A DNA stretch of 64,000 nt from positions 3,453,001 through 3,517,000 of the forward strand of contig NZ_CP100647.1 of assembly GCF_024266585.1 (NCBI RefSeq), written 5' to 3'. Origin of the DNA: Xanthomonas sacchari. Its GTDB lineage: Bacteria > Pseudomonadota > Gammaproteobacteria > Xanthomonadales > Xanthomonadaceae. The notes below the pieces were generated by a model that saw only the letters and a list, made by a program, of their open reading frames with translations, had not been told where the DNA came from and made no database searches. Position numbers and translations under genes: made by a program. This document shows positions 56,356 to 64,000 of this stretch, in pieces. The first letter of the stretch is position 1. Each line of letters opens with the position of its first letter.

Positions 56356-57585
56356 GTGGGGAAGAAAAAAGAGACAGGCAAAGTCATTAAGGTCATGTCC
56401 CGGGAAGCGCTCCTCAAGCGCAGAGTCCGGCGACACCTCCATCGTGTCGGCTTCAAGCGCGACGAGCAAGGTAACTTGTACCTACCCGCCGACAGCAAAG
56501 AGGCGATCCGCGCAGCGCACCAGTTGCAGCGGGAGGAGCGGTCCGCCAAGCAGAAGGATTTCCTGAAGGCGAAGTTTCCGAAGCTTGCTCCGTACTTCGC
56601 GACCGGGGTGGAAATCGATCCAACCCAGGTTCGACCAAGGTTGGAACGCGTGACAAGTGGCACCCTGAAGGCGGACTTATTCAAGCTCGCCTCCTTAACC
56701 TGGTCTGTACCGGTCTCGCCCGGATTTGGCCGCCGCCTTCGCTACTTGGTTTGGGACGAGGGCCACGAACGCCTGATGGGCATCCTCGCTATCGGCGATC
56801 CGGTCTTCAACCTACGGACTAGGGACGAATACATCGGCTGGACGGGCGAACAGCGCGCCACCCAGTTGATCCACACAATGGACGCGTACGTGCTGGGCGC
56901 CGTCCCGCCGTACAACCAGTTGTTGGGTGGAAAGGTCGTGGCGTCCCTGCTGCGCACCCGGGAAATCTACGATGACTTCCTGGCGACCTATGGCGCCCGC
57001 AAAGGCGTCATCTCAGGGAAGATTAACCAGGCGCGTCTAGCAGCCATCACGACCACCTCGTCGATGGGGCGTTCCTCGGTCTACAACCGGGTCAATCTCG
57101 GCAGGAAGCACTATCTCAAGCCGATCGGGTACTCAAGTGGCTACGGCCATTTCCACATCCCAGATCGGCTGTTTCTTGAACTGCGGGACTACCTGCGCAC
57201 CAAGGATCACCGGTATGCCGATGGACACAAATTCGGCAAAGGACCGAACTGGAGGATGCGCGTAACCCGGGCGGCGCTCGACATGATCGGTGAGCGTACG
57301 AACCTGATGATGCACGGTGTTAAACGCGAGGTCTTCATCTGTGAAATGGCCAGCAACACGGTCGAGTTTCTGAAGGGCGAGGTCGCCGAGCTCGATCTCA
57401 GTGACCTGAAGTCAGTCAAGGAGGTGGCCGCGCTTGCCTGCCAACGTTGGCTAATCCCCCGCGCCGACCGGGAAACAGGTTACCGGCAATGGACTCGACA
57501 GGATCTGGTTGACTTGGTCTCGAACTCCTCGGGCGTACGCGTCTCGCTCGTCGAGCCGATGAAAAGGAAACAGGCCCGAACCTAA
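56356..57585 (+). CDS. DruA-like DUF4338 protein (Druantia type I-like)
   Basis: First gene of the defence-like operon. 409 residues from the GTG at 56356, which has AGGGGGA six bases before; an in-frame ATG at 56395 is an alternative. The DUF4338 core covers about residues 125-330: LMGILAIGDPVFNLRTRDEY then IGWTGEQR and YVLGAVPPYNQLLGGKVVAS. DUF4338 is the defining domain of DruA in Druantia type I; its biochemical role is not known to me. The N-terminal 60 residues are strongly basic (KRRVRRHLHRVGFKRD), which suggests nucleic-acid contact. Two bases separate it from the next gene. Confidence 0.82.
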   Translation: MGKKKETGKVIKVMSREALLKRRVRRHLHRVGFKRDEQGNLYLPADSKEAIRAAHQLQREERSAKQKDFLKAKFPKLAPYFATGVEIDPTQVRPRLERVTSGTLKADLFKLASLTWSVPVSPGFGRRLRYLVWDEGHERLMGILAIGDPVFNLRTRDEYIGWTGEQRATQLIHTMDAYVLGAVPPYNQLLGGKVVASLLRTREIYDDFLATYGARKGVISGKINQARLAAITTTSSMGRSSVYNRVNLGRKHYLKPIGYSSGYGHFHIPDRLFLELRDYLRTKDHRYADGHKFGKGPNWRMRVTRAALDMIGERTNLMMHGVKREVFICEMASNTVEFLKGEVAELDLSDLKSVKEVAALACQRWLIPRADRETGYRQWTRQDLVDLVSNSSGVRVSLVEPMKRKQART

Positions 57586-57587
57586 CG

Positions 57588-60380
57588 ATGCAACTGCCCG
57601 CCTTCCAACAGGAGCTAGAAGCCCGGTTCGGGCAACTTTCCGCGGAATGCACGGAGAATCGGCGCATCTTCGCGCTGGAACACGGATTGAAGATCGACAT
57701 GGCGGCGCTGTCCGACGCGCTGTCGGAACAACTCGATTACGGCACACCCAACCAGGCCTTCTGGCTGGCTTGGGTCGTGTTCGCCACCGAGGTTGGATAC
57801 GACTTTGCCGGCAACGAATACTGGCAGACCTTCAATGAGCGATTGCCAGCCTGGCATGCGACGGACACTAACAAGGGCAGAAGCCGAATCCGCATGTGGT
57901 TCAGGCGCTTCGCCACCACCTACAACGCCGTCCGACCGTCGGGGACCTGGGCCGAGCAATTCCGCATCATTGCTTGGCCCATCACCCACGCGATACTGCC
58001 CAAGGACCTGCAATACCAGTTCGCTCGATCGATCTACCACAACCGCTACCGGATCGCCGCGGACAGTGATCCGCTCGCCATCGGCCGCCTGATACGCCAA
58101 CTAACTGTCCATCCTTCTTCGCGCTTCCGGGAGTTCTGCGAGCAGGAAGAACTGGTCGGTCGCATTGCGCTGGCCCTGCTAGGCGCGGAGACCGGGCACC
58201 TGCCACTTTCGTCCGAGGTGACCCGTCGCATAGTTGCCGACCTTGAGAGCACACAGGAAGCCCGAGAGTGGCTGGAGCAAGCCCGCACGGACATCCGACG
58301 GATCCATGGCGCCCAGCGGCAACGATTCTTCGGCCGGGCACCACAGGGTCCTCCCCGGGCAACCGCCCCACCCGGATTCAATCTGCGTCCGACGCTGCTA
58401 CTAAGCCGGAAGAACGATGCTTGGCATGTTGGCATCCAGATTCCTTCATTTGCCCCGCTGGCGGCCTCCTGCCCGGACGTCGCCCAGCACCTGCAAAAGA
58501 CACGGGTTCAGATCGAGGGTGGATCGGGCCAATGGCATCCAGCCCAGATCCTCAATATCCCGTCGAAACTCCATGGGCTTCAACGTTGGCCCGCCGACGG
58601 CACAGTCCTGCGGTTCAAGGATTCCCTTTCGATCTTCGCCCGCCTAGTACGCGAAGCCACGTTGAGCGAAGGGCCGCTCTGGGTCTGCCGCCTTGGCAAC
58701 GATGGCTTGGCGCGGGAAGTCCGCTACCACCGCGTCCGGCCAGGCCATAAGTACGTCGTACTCGCGCGCGCCGGCCACGTTTTCCGATCTCATCCAGCCC
58801 TTCGCCCCGTCGAACTGCGATGCGAGGGCCTGATAGGTATCCAGTTATCGTTGCCCGCCCACGTGCCTGACGACCTTCGGCGCACGCTGAAGTCGCTCGG
58901 CCTGTCGTTCACTTCCACGGTCAGAATCTGGCCGGCGGGGCTACCCGCCGTCTCGTGGGACGGCGAGGGACGGAGCGAATGGCTCACGACCGATATGCCC
59001 TGCTTCGGCATCGACGTCGACCACGACGTGGTGGCGGTGGAAGTCGCACTCGATGGCCTATCCTCTCTGTTGATTTCCCGAACAGGCGTGCATGGTCCTT
59101 CCTGGGTGCAGTTGCCACCTTTGCCGCCGGGACAACACCGTCTGGCGGTCGAAGTAAAGGATGGTGCGGGACATGCCGACTCGCCCAGTGCATCGCGTGG
59201 TGAGGTAATCCTCGAAGTTCGTGATCCGGTGGGCGTCAAAGAAACAATCCAGCAACGAGGTGGCTTGATGGTGATCGCCACGCCCATCGATGCTTCGCTG
59301 GAGAGTCTCGAGCGGGGCAAGCTTCGCCTTGAGGTCTACGGCCCCGCCGGCCGCGAGGTGCAACTGTTCCTGGAGGTCGAAGGCAGCGAGACAGATCAGC
59401 ACCCGTTTTGCAAAGCCATTGTGCCGTCCACGTTGACCGACCTCTGGCACCTTCTACCGCTAGATATTCAGGAGAACCTTGGCGGCAGCAACACCTGCCG
59501 CCTCGTCGTGTGCGCTGAGGAAATCGGCACTTTCACACTGCCGCTCGAACGTGAAAGCCGGCCGCTTCGGTGGGTGCTGCACCGATCGAAGCACGCGACC
59601 ACTATCAGGCTGGTCGACGAAGCCGCACTGGGCACACATGCTTTGTGCCGCATGGCGCCACTGAGCGATCCCTGCACTGCTCAGGACCTGGACTATGAAG
59701 ATTGTGTCGATGGCATTGAGGTTCCTGCTCCCGGAGCGCTTTTCGTCGTCGCCGGTCGCGACCGACTCGATGCCGTCGTGGTCAGCCAGCCGGGCCAGGG
59801 AACGATGACCAATTTTGCCCAATTGGTAGTGGAGCCTCGGCTAGCTGGTTTCGCGACTGCTTCCGAACGCTTGCGCGACGACATCGCTCTGTTGGGATTA
59901 TGGTCGCGTGCCCGCGTCTTCGGCCCCCTGGGCGCGGCGAGAAAGGACAAGGTGGTGCGCACGATGAATGACGCACTCATCCACCAAGTCTGCGGCCCAG
60001 CGTGGATGGACGCCGAACGCCGAATAGGCGATCCGCCATGGGACGATGACGCCATCGCACTGCTGGGAGATGCGATTACCAACCATTGGGAATGGGTGAA
60101 CTTCCCAGCCAAACTACGTATGTCACATCTGGAAGCCAAGGACATGACGCCGAAGCAGGTCGTGCCCTGGATGCTCAGGATCACAACAGGATTTCGGCTG
60201 TGCGCCGACGCTCACCTAGTAGAGCAAATGCTTCGATACTTGACCGATCCAAGTGGCTTCATCGCATCGTCCCGCGACATCTCCACCGATGTCAAGTCGC
60301 TCATCGAACATCGCGAGCTCGCCCGCGGCGTTCGCTATCTGCAGATTCTGCTGAAGGGCAAGTCATGGGACTGGAACTGA
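57588..60380 (+). CDS. Large protein of the Druantia-like operon, unknown fold (930 residues)
   Basis: No named domain recognised. 930 residues; ATG two bases after the druA-like stop. The first 250 or so residues are helical, with aromatic-rich stretches (NQAFWLAWVVFATEVGYDFA; GRSRIRMWFRRFATTYNAVR). The middle (about 260-640) has many alternating beta-like runs and an Ig-like stretch (PPGQHRLAVEVKDGAGHAD). The last 150 residues are helical again. Its position between DruA- and DruE-like genes fits DruB and/or DruC, but it is longer than either as I recall them. By recall, large STY4851/YjiT-type proteins occur beside such helicases; this is a lead only. Confidence 0.7.
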   Translation: MQLPAFQQELEARFGQLSAECTENRRIFALEHGLKIDMAALSDALSEQLDYGTPNQAFWLAWVVFATEVGYDFAGNEYWQTFNERLPAWHATDTNKGRSRIRMWFRRFATTYNAVRPSGTWAEQFRIIAWPITHAILPKDLQYQFARSIYHNRYRIAADSDPLAIGRLIRQLTVHPSSRFREFCEQEELVGRIALALLGAETGHLPLSSEVTRRIVADLESTQEAREWLEQARTDIRRIHGAQRQRFFGRAPQGPPRATAPPGFNLRPTLLLSRKNDAWHVGIQIPSFAPLAASCPDVAQHLQKTRVQIEGGSGQWHPAQILNIPSKLHGLQRWPADGTVLRFKDSLSIFARLVREATLSEGPLWVCRLGNDGLAREVRYHRVRPGHKYVVLARAGHVFRSHPALRPVELRCEGLIGIQLSLPAHVPDDLRRTLKSLGLSFTSTVRIWPAGLPAVSWDGEGRSEWLTTDMPCFGIDVDHDVVAVEVALDGLSSLLISRTGVHGPSWVQLPPLPPGQHRLAVEVKDGAGHADSPSASRGEVILEVRDPVGVKETIQQRGGLMVIATPIDASLESLERGKLRLEVYGPAGREVQLFLEVEGSETDQHPFCKAIVPSTLTDLWHLLPLDIQENLGGSNTCRLVVCAEEIGTFTLPLERESRPLRWVLHRSKHATTIRLVDEAALGTHALCRMAPLSDPCTAQDLDYEDCVDGIEVPAPGALFVVAGRDRLDAVVVSQPGQGTMTNFAQLVVEPRLAGFATASERLRDDIALLGLWSRARVFGPLGAARKDKVVRTMNDALIHQVCGPAWMDAERRIGDPPWDDDAIALLGDAITNHWEWVNFPAKLRMSHLEAKDMTPKQVVPWMLRITTGFRLCADAHLVEQMLRYLTDPSGFIASSRDISTDVKSLIEHRELARGVRYLQILLKGKSWDWN

Positions 60381-61459
60381 AATCCCTGACCCGGGAGGCA
60401 TTGCTGGCCGCCATGGTCCGCCAGTTGGGGCTGGCCAGCGTGGAGTCGCACCCCGACGAGTTGCCTATCGCTCTCGTTGCGAGCGTCCTGCGCCGAATTG
60501 CCATCAATACCTGCCCCTGCCCAAGGGAGGCGCTTGTCGGCTGCGCCATCGATTCATTCACAGGATTGGGCGCAACCGAGGCGATCAAGCTGCGCATGCG
60601 AGAGACTCTCGACAGCCTCATCGTCATCGGCGATTTGCTGGAACTGGGAGGGTCGATGTCCCTGCCCGGCGTGCTGGCTGATGACTGGCTCTACTGCGCC
60701 CCGCCGTCGTTCGTCGTTCGAGATGAGTCCATCCTGCTGCTGGGCATTCAACCGGAAGACCAGGCTTCCCTGCCGACGGCGCTACGAACCCGCGTGGTTC
60801 ACCAACGCGAGTTGCGCTACATCCGAACCAACGGCGATCAAGACGCTGATGGCATAGCGGCGCAGTTGCGCACGGCCGGCTATCTTGAAATCTCGAAAAT
60901 CGCATGGACGCGGCCGCCACAAAAGCAGGCCGCCGGTGTATTCCTCGAAGGCACCATCCGCCGATTGCGTGAAGCCAACCACCGTGGCGTTTTGGAGGGT
61001 CTCCGGGTATATGCACCTGCCAGCCCGGGCCTGCGTTACGCGTCGCGATTGGGACCACCGACAGGACGCTCGGGCTTCCACGTTGGTCGGCGCCCGCAGG
61101 CCTTCGGGGCGCCGCTATGGGTCTTCGTCGAGCTTGAACAAGGCCGTCCAGCCCACTTCCTGGATTTGCCTTGGCGGGGTGGGAAGTTTCGTGGCTGCGA
61201 TCATGGCTGGCGGATCCTGAGCGCGCTCGACGCCCTCGCCGATCAGCCGCAGACCTACCGCGTGACGCCGATCGATGGCGATCTCGACTGCTACGACTTC
61301 TTCTCGCCGTTGCCGTTGTGGATTGAACGCAAGCTCAAGCTTCATGGCGAGAAGGTGCACACCGATGGCGCCCTGTTCGCCTACTTGCTTGACCGGCATG
61401 GCGATCACGAGATCGACGATTTGGTGCAGTCCTACATGTGGTTTAAGCAAACCAATTAA
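60365..61459 (+). CDS. 364-residue protein of the Druantia-like operon
   Basis: Unknown function. 364 residues from the ATG at 60365, sixteen bases inside the end of the preceding gene, so translation is likely coupled. An earlier in-frame start would overlap that gene much further and is rejected. The first 100 residues are helical (EALLAAMVRQLGLASVESHP; FTGLGATEAIKLRMRETLDS). The C-terminal 150 are mixed, with LWVFVELEQGRPAHFLDLPW and LPLWIERKLKLHG. Position directly before the helicase gene matches DruD of type I; length is close as recalled, but homology is untested. Stop TAA at 61457-61459 runs into the A8-G10 tract. Confidence 0.7.
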   Translation: MGLELKSLTREALLAAMVRQLGLASVESHPDELPIALVASVLRRIAINTCPCPREALVGCAIDSFTGLGATEAIKLRMRETLDSLIVIGDLLELGGSMSLPGVLADDWLYCAPPSFVVRDESILLLGIQPEDQASLPTALRTRVVHQRELRYIRTNGDQDADGIAAQLRTAGYLEISKIAWTRPPQKQAAGVFLEGTIRRLREANHRGVLEGLRVYAPASPGLRYASRLGPPTGRSGFHVGRRPQAFGAPLWVFVELEQGRPAHFLDLPWRGGKFRGCDHGWRILSALDALADQPQTYRVTPIDGDLDCYDFFSPLPLWIERKLKLHGEKVHTDGALFAYLLDRHGDHEIDDLVQSYMWFKQTN

Positions 61460-61475
61460 AAAAAAGGGGGGGGGG
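61458..61475 (+). repeat. A8-G10 homopolymer tract at the helicase ribosome-binding site
   Basis: Eight A followed by ten G, then AATG of the helicase start at 61477. It begins in the stop codon of the upstream gene and fills the space where a Shine-Dalgarno sequence should be. Its length sets the spacing and strength of that site. Poly-G runs of this length are slippage-prone; they are also error-prone in sequencing. Confidence 0.8.
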
Positions 61476-61476
61476 A

Positions 61477-64000
61477 ATGTCCACAACGATCCAGCAATCC
61501 GTTTCCAAGCTTCACCAGGCACTGACCGAATACATTGAAGCGACCTATCACATTGGCACCGAAGCGTTGGTCCATGCGCGCAAGCGCCTGCTCGATGAGC
61601 CGGGCAACATTCACCAAGTGCCTTTTCTGGAGTCAACGCCTCGCTACGTCTCGGATCGCACGTTCTCCCAGATCAGCGGCCTGCACCCTTCCGCCACGAG
61701 CCTACTGGAAGCACTCTCATCCGATGCGCAGGGGCATGCTCCATTACTGCACAACCCACCGTATTCCCACCAGGCCGAAGCGATTGAGGAATCAATCGTC
61801 AAGGGCAACAACCTGCTGATCATGACCGGCACCGGCTCGGGCAAGACCGAGTCCTTCCTGATGCCGGTTCTGTCGAAACTTGCGATTGAGGCGAGTTCGC
61901 GGCCCGATGCCTTCGCCGACTCAGCGGTTCGCGCCTTGCTGCTTTACCCGATGAACGCGCTGGTCAATGACCAACTCGGGCGCTTACGCTCAATGTTCAG
62001 TGACCCGCGCGTGACCCGGGCGTTCGCCGGCTGGGCTGGCCGCATTCCGCGGTTTGCCCGCTACACCAGCCGTACCCCGTACGCGGGCGTACGCGAAAAG
62101 AACAAGGACGACCGGCGGCTTAAGTCGCTCGAAGAGTTCTACGTCAGAATCGAACGCAAGGCCATGGAGACCGGCGAGGAGGCTGATCGCGCGCGCGCGC
62201 TGATGAGGCAGTTGCAGGGAAAGGGCAAATGGCCGGCCAAACCCAACCTTGCTACATGGCTCGGGGCCTCGGGTTCGCGATGGCAGGATCGCACCGGTGA
62301 TTTCGTTCGTGCGATCGCACGCCCCGACGATAGCGAGTTGATCACTCGTCACGAGGTTCAGGCTGCTCCGCCGGACCTATTGGTCACCAACTACTCGATG
62401 CTCGAGTACATGCTGATGCGTCCGATCGAGCGCTCGATCTTCGATACCACTCGGGCATGGCTCGAACGCAACCCGACCGAAAGATTCCTGATCATCCTCG
62501 ACGAGGCACACCTGTATCGCGGCGCCGGCGGCGCCGAGGTCGGCCTGTTGATCCGCCGGCTGACCGATCGCCTCGGCGTTTCCGCCGATCGCATCCAGAC
62601 GATCTGCGCCACGGCGAGCTTCAGCGACAGTGAGTACGCTAAGAAATTCGGGGCGCAGTTGAGCGGCTGCGCCGAGGAGACGTTCAAGCCAGTCGAAGGT
62701 AACAAGCTGCTGGGCGCCGATGCCGCGACGGGAACATTGGCCGATGCCGAAGCGCTGGCAACCATCGCCGTGGCCCGCCTGCAGGAACTTGAGGATCCGA
62801 ACGAACGGTCAGCGCTCATAGCCGCATTCCTGACATTTCGCGGCGTGGCATCCTCTGGGTCTATCGAGCAAGATCTGTATGCCGCTTTGCATGCATTCGG
62901 TCCATTGCAGTGGGTCATCAACAACACCATGGGCGATGCCAAGCGCCTTGCCGCCCTGCCTGCCCAGGTGTTTCCGGGAATCGACGCCGATTTGGCAGCT
63001 CATGCATTCTCCAACCTCTTGGCTTTGGGCAGCATGGCCAAGTCTGCGGGTGGCAACGGCCTGCTGCCCTGTCGCGTGCATGGGTTCTTCCGTGGCTTGC
63101 CTGGGCTGTGGGTCTGCATGGACCCCAATTGCACGGAGGTCGTGCCCGAGGAAAGGAATCCCCATTGCGGCAAGATGTACAGCCAGCCGATCAAGCACTG
63201 CGCCTGCGGCTCGACATGCCTGGAGTTTTACACCTGCCGTCACTGCGGCGCTCCTTATGCCCGCGCCTACACCGATGACGTCGAGGATCCACAATCGCTG
63301 TGGTCCGAGCCTGGCGCAAACATCGCGCTCAGCGACGGCGAGGCCGGGCAGTTGGAAGCGCTGGACCTGCTTCTGCAAGCGCCCCTAAAGGAGAACACTG
63401 TCGTTGCGGTTTCGTATGACGTGGAAACCGGCCGGCTGAACGCCTACGACAGCGGGGATCGCTCCCGGATCGTCTATCGCAGGTTGCTTAACGCCAAGGA
63501 CTTGACCGACGAGGATGAGGAAGGCGGGCATGGCACGCTGGGGCAGTTCATCCCCTGCGGCATCTGCCGGGGCCGGGCTGGTGGCGGTAAGTCCTCGGTG
63601 CAGGATCACATGACCAAGGGCGACCAGCCCTTCCAGGCCCTCGTCGCTAGGCAGATCGATATTCAGCCGCCTGGGCCGAAGATCGACGACAATTTCGCGC
63701 CGCTTCGCGGCCGCAAGGTACTGGCGTTCTCGGACTCGCGCCAGGTCGCTGCTCGCCTCGCGCCAAACCTGCAGACCTATTCAATGCGCGATGCACTGCG
63801 GCCGCTTCTGGTCTGGGGCATGCAGCGTTTACAGCAGTCGCCCACACTCGCTCGTCAGGCCAGCTTGCAGGACGCCTATTTCGCAACACTGCTCGCCGCC
63901 CGCTGCCTCTCGGTTCGCTTGCGCCCTGAGTTGAAGTCCGGCGAATCCTTTGACCCCTACTTCAAAATCGGCGCGGTCATCGGCGGCAGCGGAGCAGTCG
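61477..64000 (+). CDS. DruE-like DEAH helicase, N-terminal 841 residues (3' truncated by window)
   Basis: Superfamily 2 helicase of the large DUF1998-associated type; in Druantia this is DruE, the common component. The frame is open to the window edge. NPPYSHQAEAIEESIVKGNN precedes Walker A TGTGSGKTE (about 117), motif Ib-like LLYPMNALVNDQLGRL, then NYSMLEYMLMRP and DEAHLYRG (about 342), typical of this group. Residues about 533-593 hold a cysteine/histidine cluster (CRVHG, CMDPNC, HCGK, CACGSTCLEF, CRHCG), a probable zinc site. FSDSRQVAARL at about 751 begins the second helicase lobe. The DUF1998 end would lie beyond the window. Start ATG 61477 follows the A8-G10 tract. Confidence 0.85.
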   Translation, partial: MSTTIQQSVSKLHQALTEYIEATYHIGTEALVHARKRLLDEPGNIHQVPFLESTPRYVSDRTFSQISGLHPSATSLLEALSSDAQGHAPLLHNPPYSHQAEAIEESIVKGNNLLIMTGTGSGKTESFLMPVLSKLAIEASSRPDAFADSAVRALLLYPMNALVNDQLGRLRSMFSDPRVTRAFAGWAGRIPRFARYTSRTPYAGVREKNKDDRRLKSLEEFYVRIERKAMETGEEADRARALMRQLQGKGKWPAKPNLATWLGASGSRWQDRTGDFVRAIARPDDSELITRHEVQAAPPDLLVTNYSMLEYMLMRPIERSIFDTTRAWLERNPTERFLIILDEAHLYRGAGGAEVGLLIRRLTDRLGVSADRIQTICATASFSDSEYAKKFGAQLSGCAEETFKPVEGNKLLGADAATGTLADAEALATIAVARLQELEDPNERSALIAAFLTFRGVASSGSIEQDLYAALHAFGPLQWVINNTMGDAKRLAALPAQVFPGIDADLAAHAFSNLLALGSMAKSAGGNGLLPCRVHGFFRGLPGLWVCMDPNCTEVVPEERNPHCGKMYSQPIKHCACGSTCLEFYTCRHCGAPYARAYTDDVEDPQSLWSEPGANIALSDGEAGQLEALDLLLQAPLKENTVVAVSYDVETGRLNAYDSGDRSRIVYRRLLNAKDLTDEDEEGGHGTLGQFIPCGICRGRAGGGKSSVQDHMTKGDQPFQALVARQIDIQPPGPKIDDNFAPLRGRKVLAFSDSRQVAARLAPNLQTYSMRDALRPLLVWGMQRLQQSPTLARQASLQDAYFATLLAARCLSVRLRPELKSGESFDPYFKIGAVIGGSGAV

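Noticed and set aside
56157-56390. A 77-codon frame just before the druA-like gene
   Set aside because: No ribosome site or recognisable similarity, and it overlaps the better supported druA-like start.
61477-64000. Generic Lhr-type or restriction helicase
   Set aside because: Motifs alone would allow it, but the DUF4338 gene at the operon start and the gene order favour DruE. Kept as the alternative.

Overview
The window reads as chromosome of a Xanthomonadaceae bacterium, most likely Xanthomonas. The DNA is very GC-rich. Gene order is that of xanthomonads: a metY-rimP-nusA-infB-rbfA-truB-rpsO-pnp block beside a complete nuoA-N operon, then secG-tpiA, glmM, accD-trpA-trpB, trpF-truA-fimV-asd. 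The spacers carry the short palindromes (GTAGGAGCGGCTTCAGCCGC type and GGGAC-TTCA-GTCCC type) common in that group. The genus assignment is from gene order and recall, not from a search.

Layout. 1-660: the end of an EAL-domain gene, a decayed copy of its tail, and paired REP elements. 683-10341 (minus): a translation and RNA-metabolism operon led by initiator tRNA, with good sigma70-type promoters in front of tRNA-fMet and of rpsO. 10444-25369 (minus): all fourteen nuo genes of complex I, mostly overlapping or a few bases apart, ending in a strong terminator after nuoN. 25477-31350: tRNA-Leu(GAG), secG, tpiA, a short-chain dehydrogenase, an IPNS-like oxygenase, a possible 29-residue membrane protein, glmM and accD. 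31686-36312: trpA and trpB with a divergent LysR regulator of TrpI type, then trpF and truA. 36536-43284: fimV, asd, a 2-hydroxyacid dehydrogenase, aroC and prmB. 43364-44856 (plus): an SCO-type copper protein and psd. 44899-45672: four tandem copies of a 194-bp repeat. 45674-54904: a MltD-like lytic transglycosylase, a HerA-like ATPase, NudK-like hydrolase, a membrane protein with a helical tail, a rhomboid protein, greB and rimO.

From about 54905 to the window end the composition drops in GC and the core gene order stops. This is an accessory island: an XRE-type regulator, an orphan AbrB-type antitoxin-like gene, then a tightly packed plus-strand operon of four genes: a DUF4338 protein (DruA-like), a 930-residue protein, a 364-residue protein, and a very large DEAH helicase (DruE-like) that runs off the window. 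I read it as a Druantia type I-like anti-phage system. Only two genes lie between the A and E homologues where the described type I system has three. An A8-G10 homopolymer occupies the ribosome-binding position of the helicase gene, which suggests slippage-controlled helicase expression. This operon is the most interesting part of the window.
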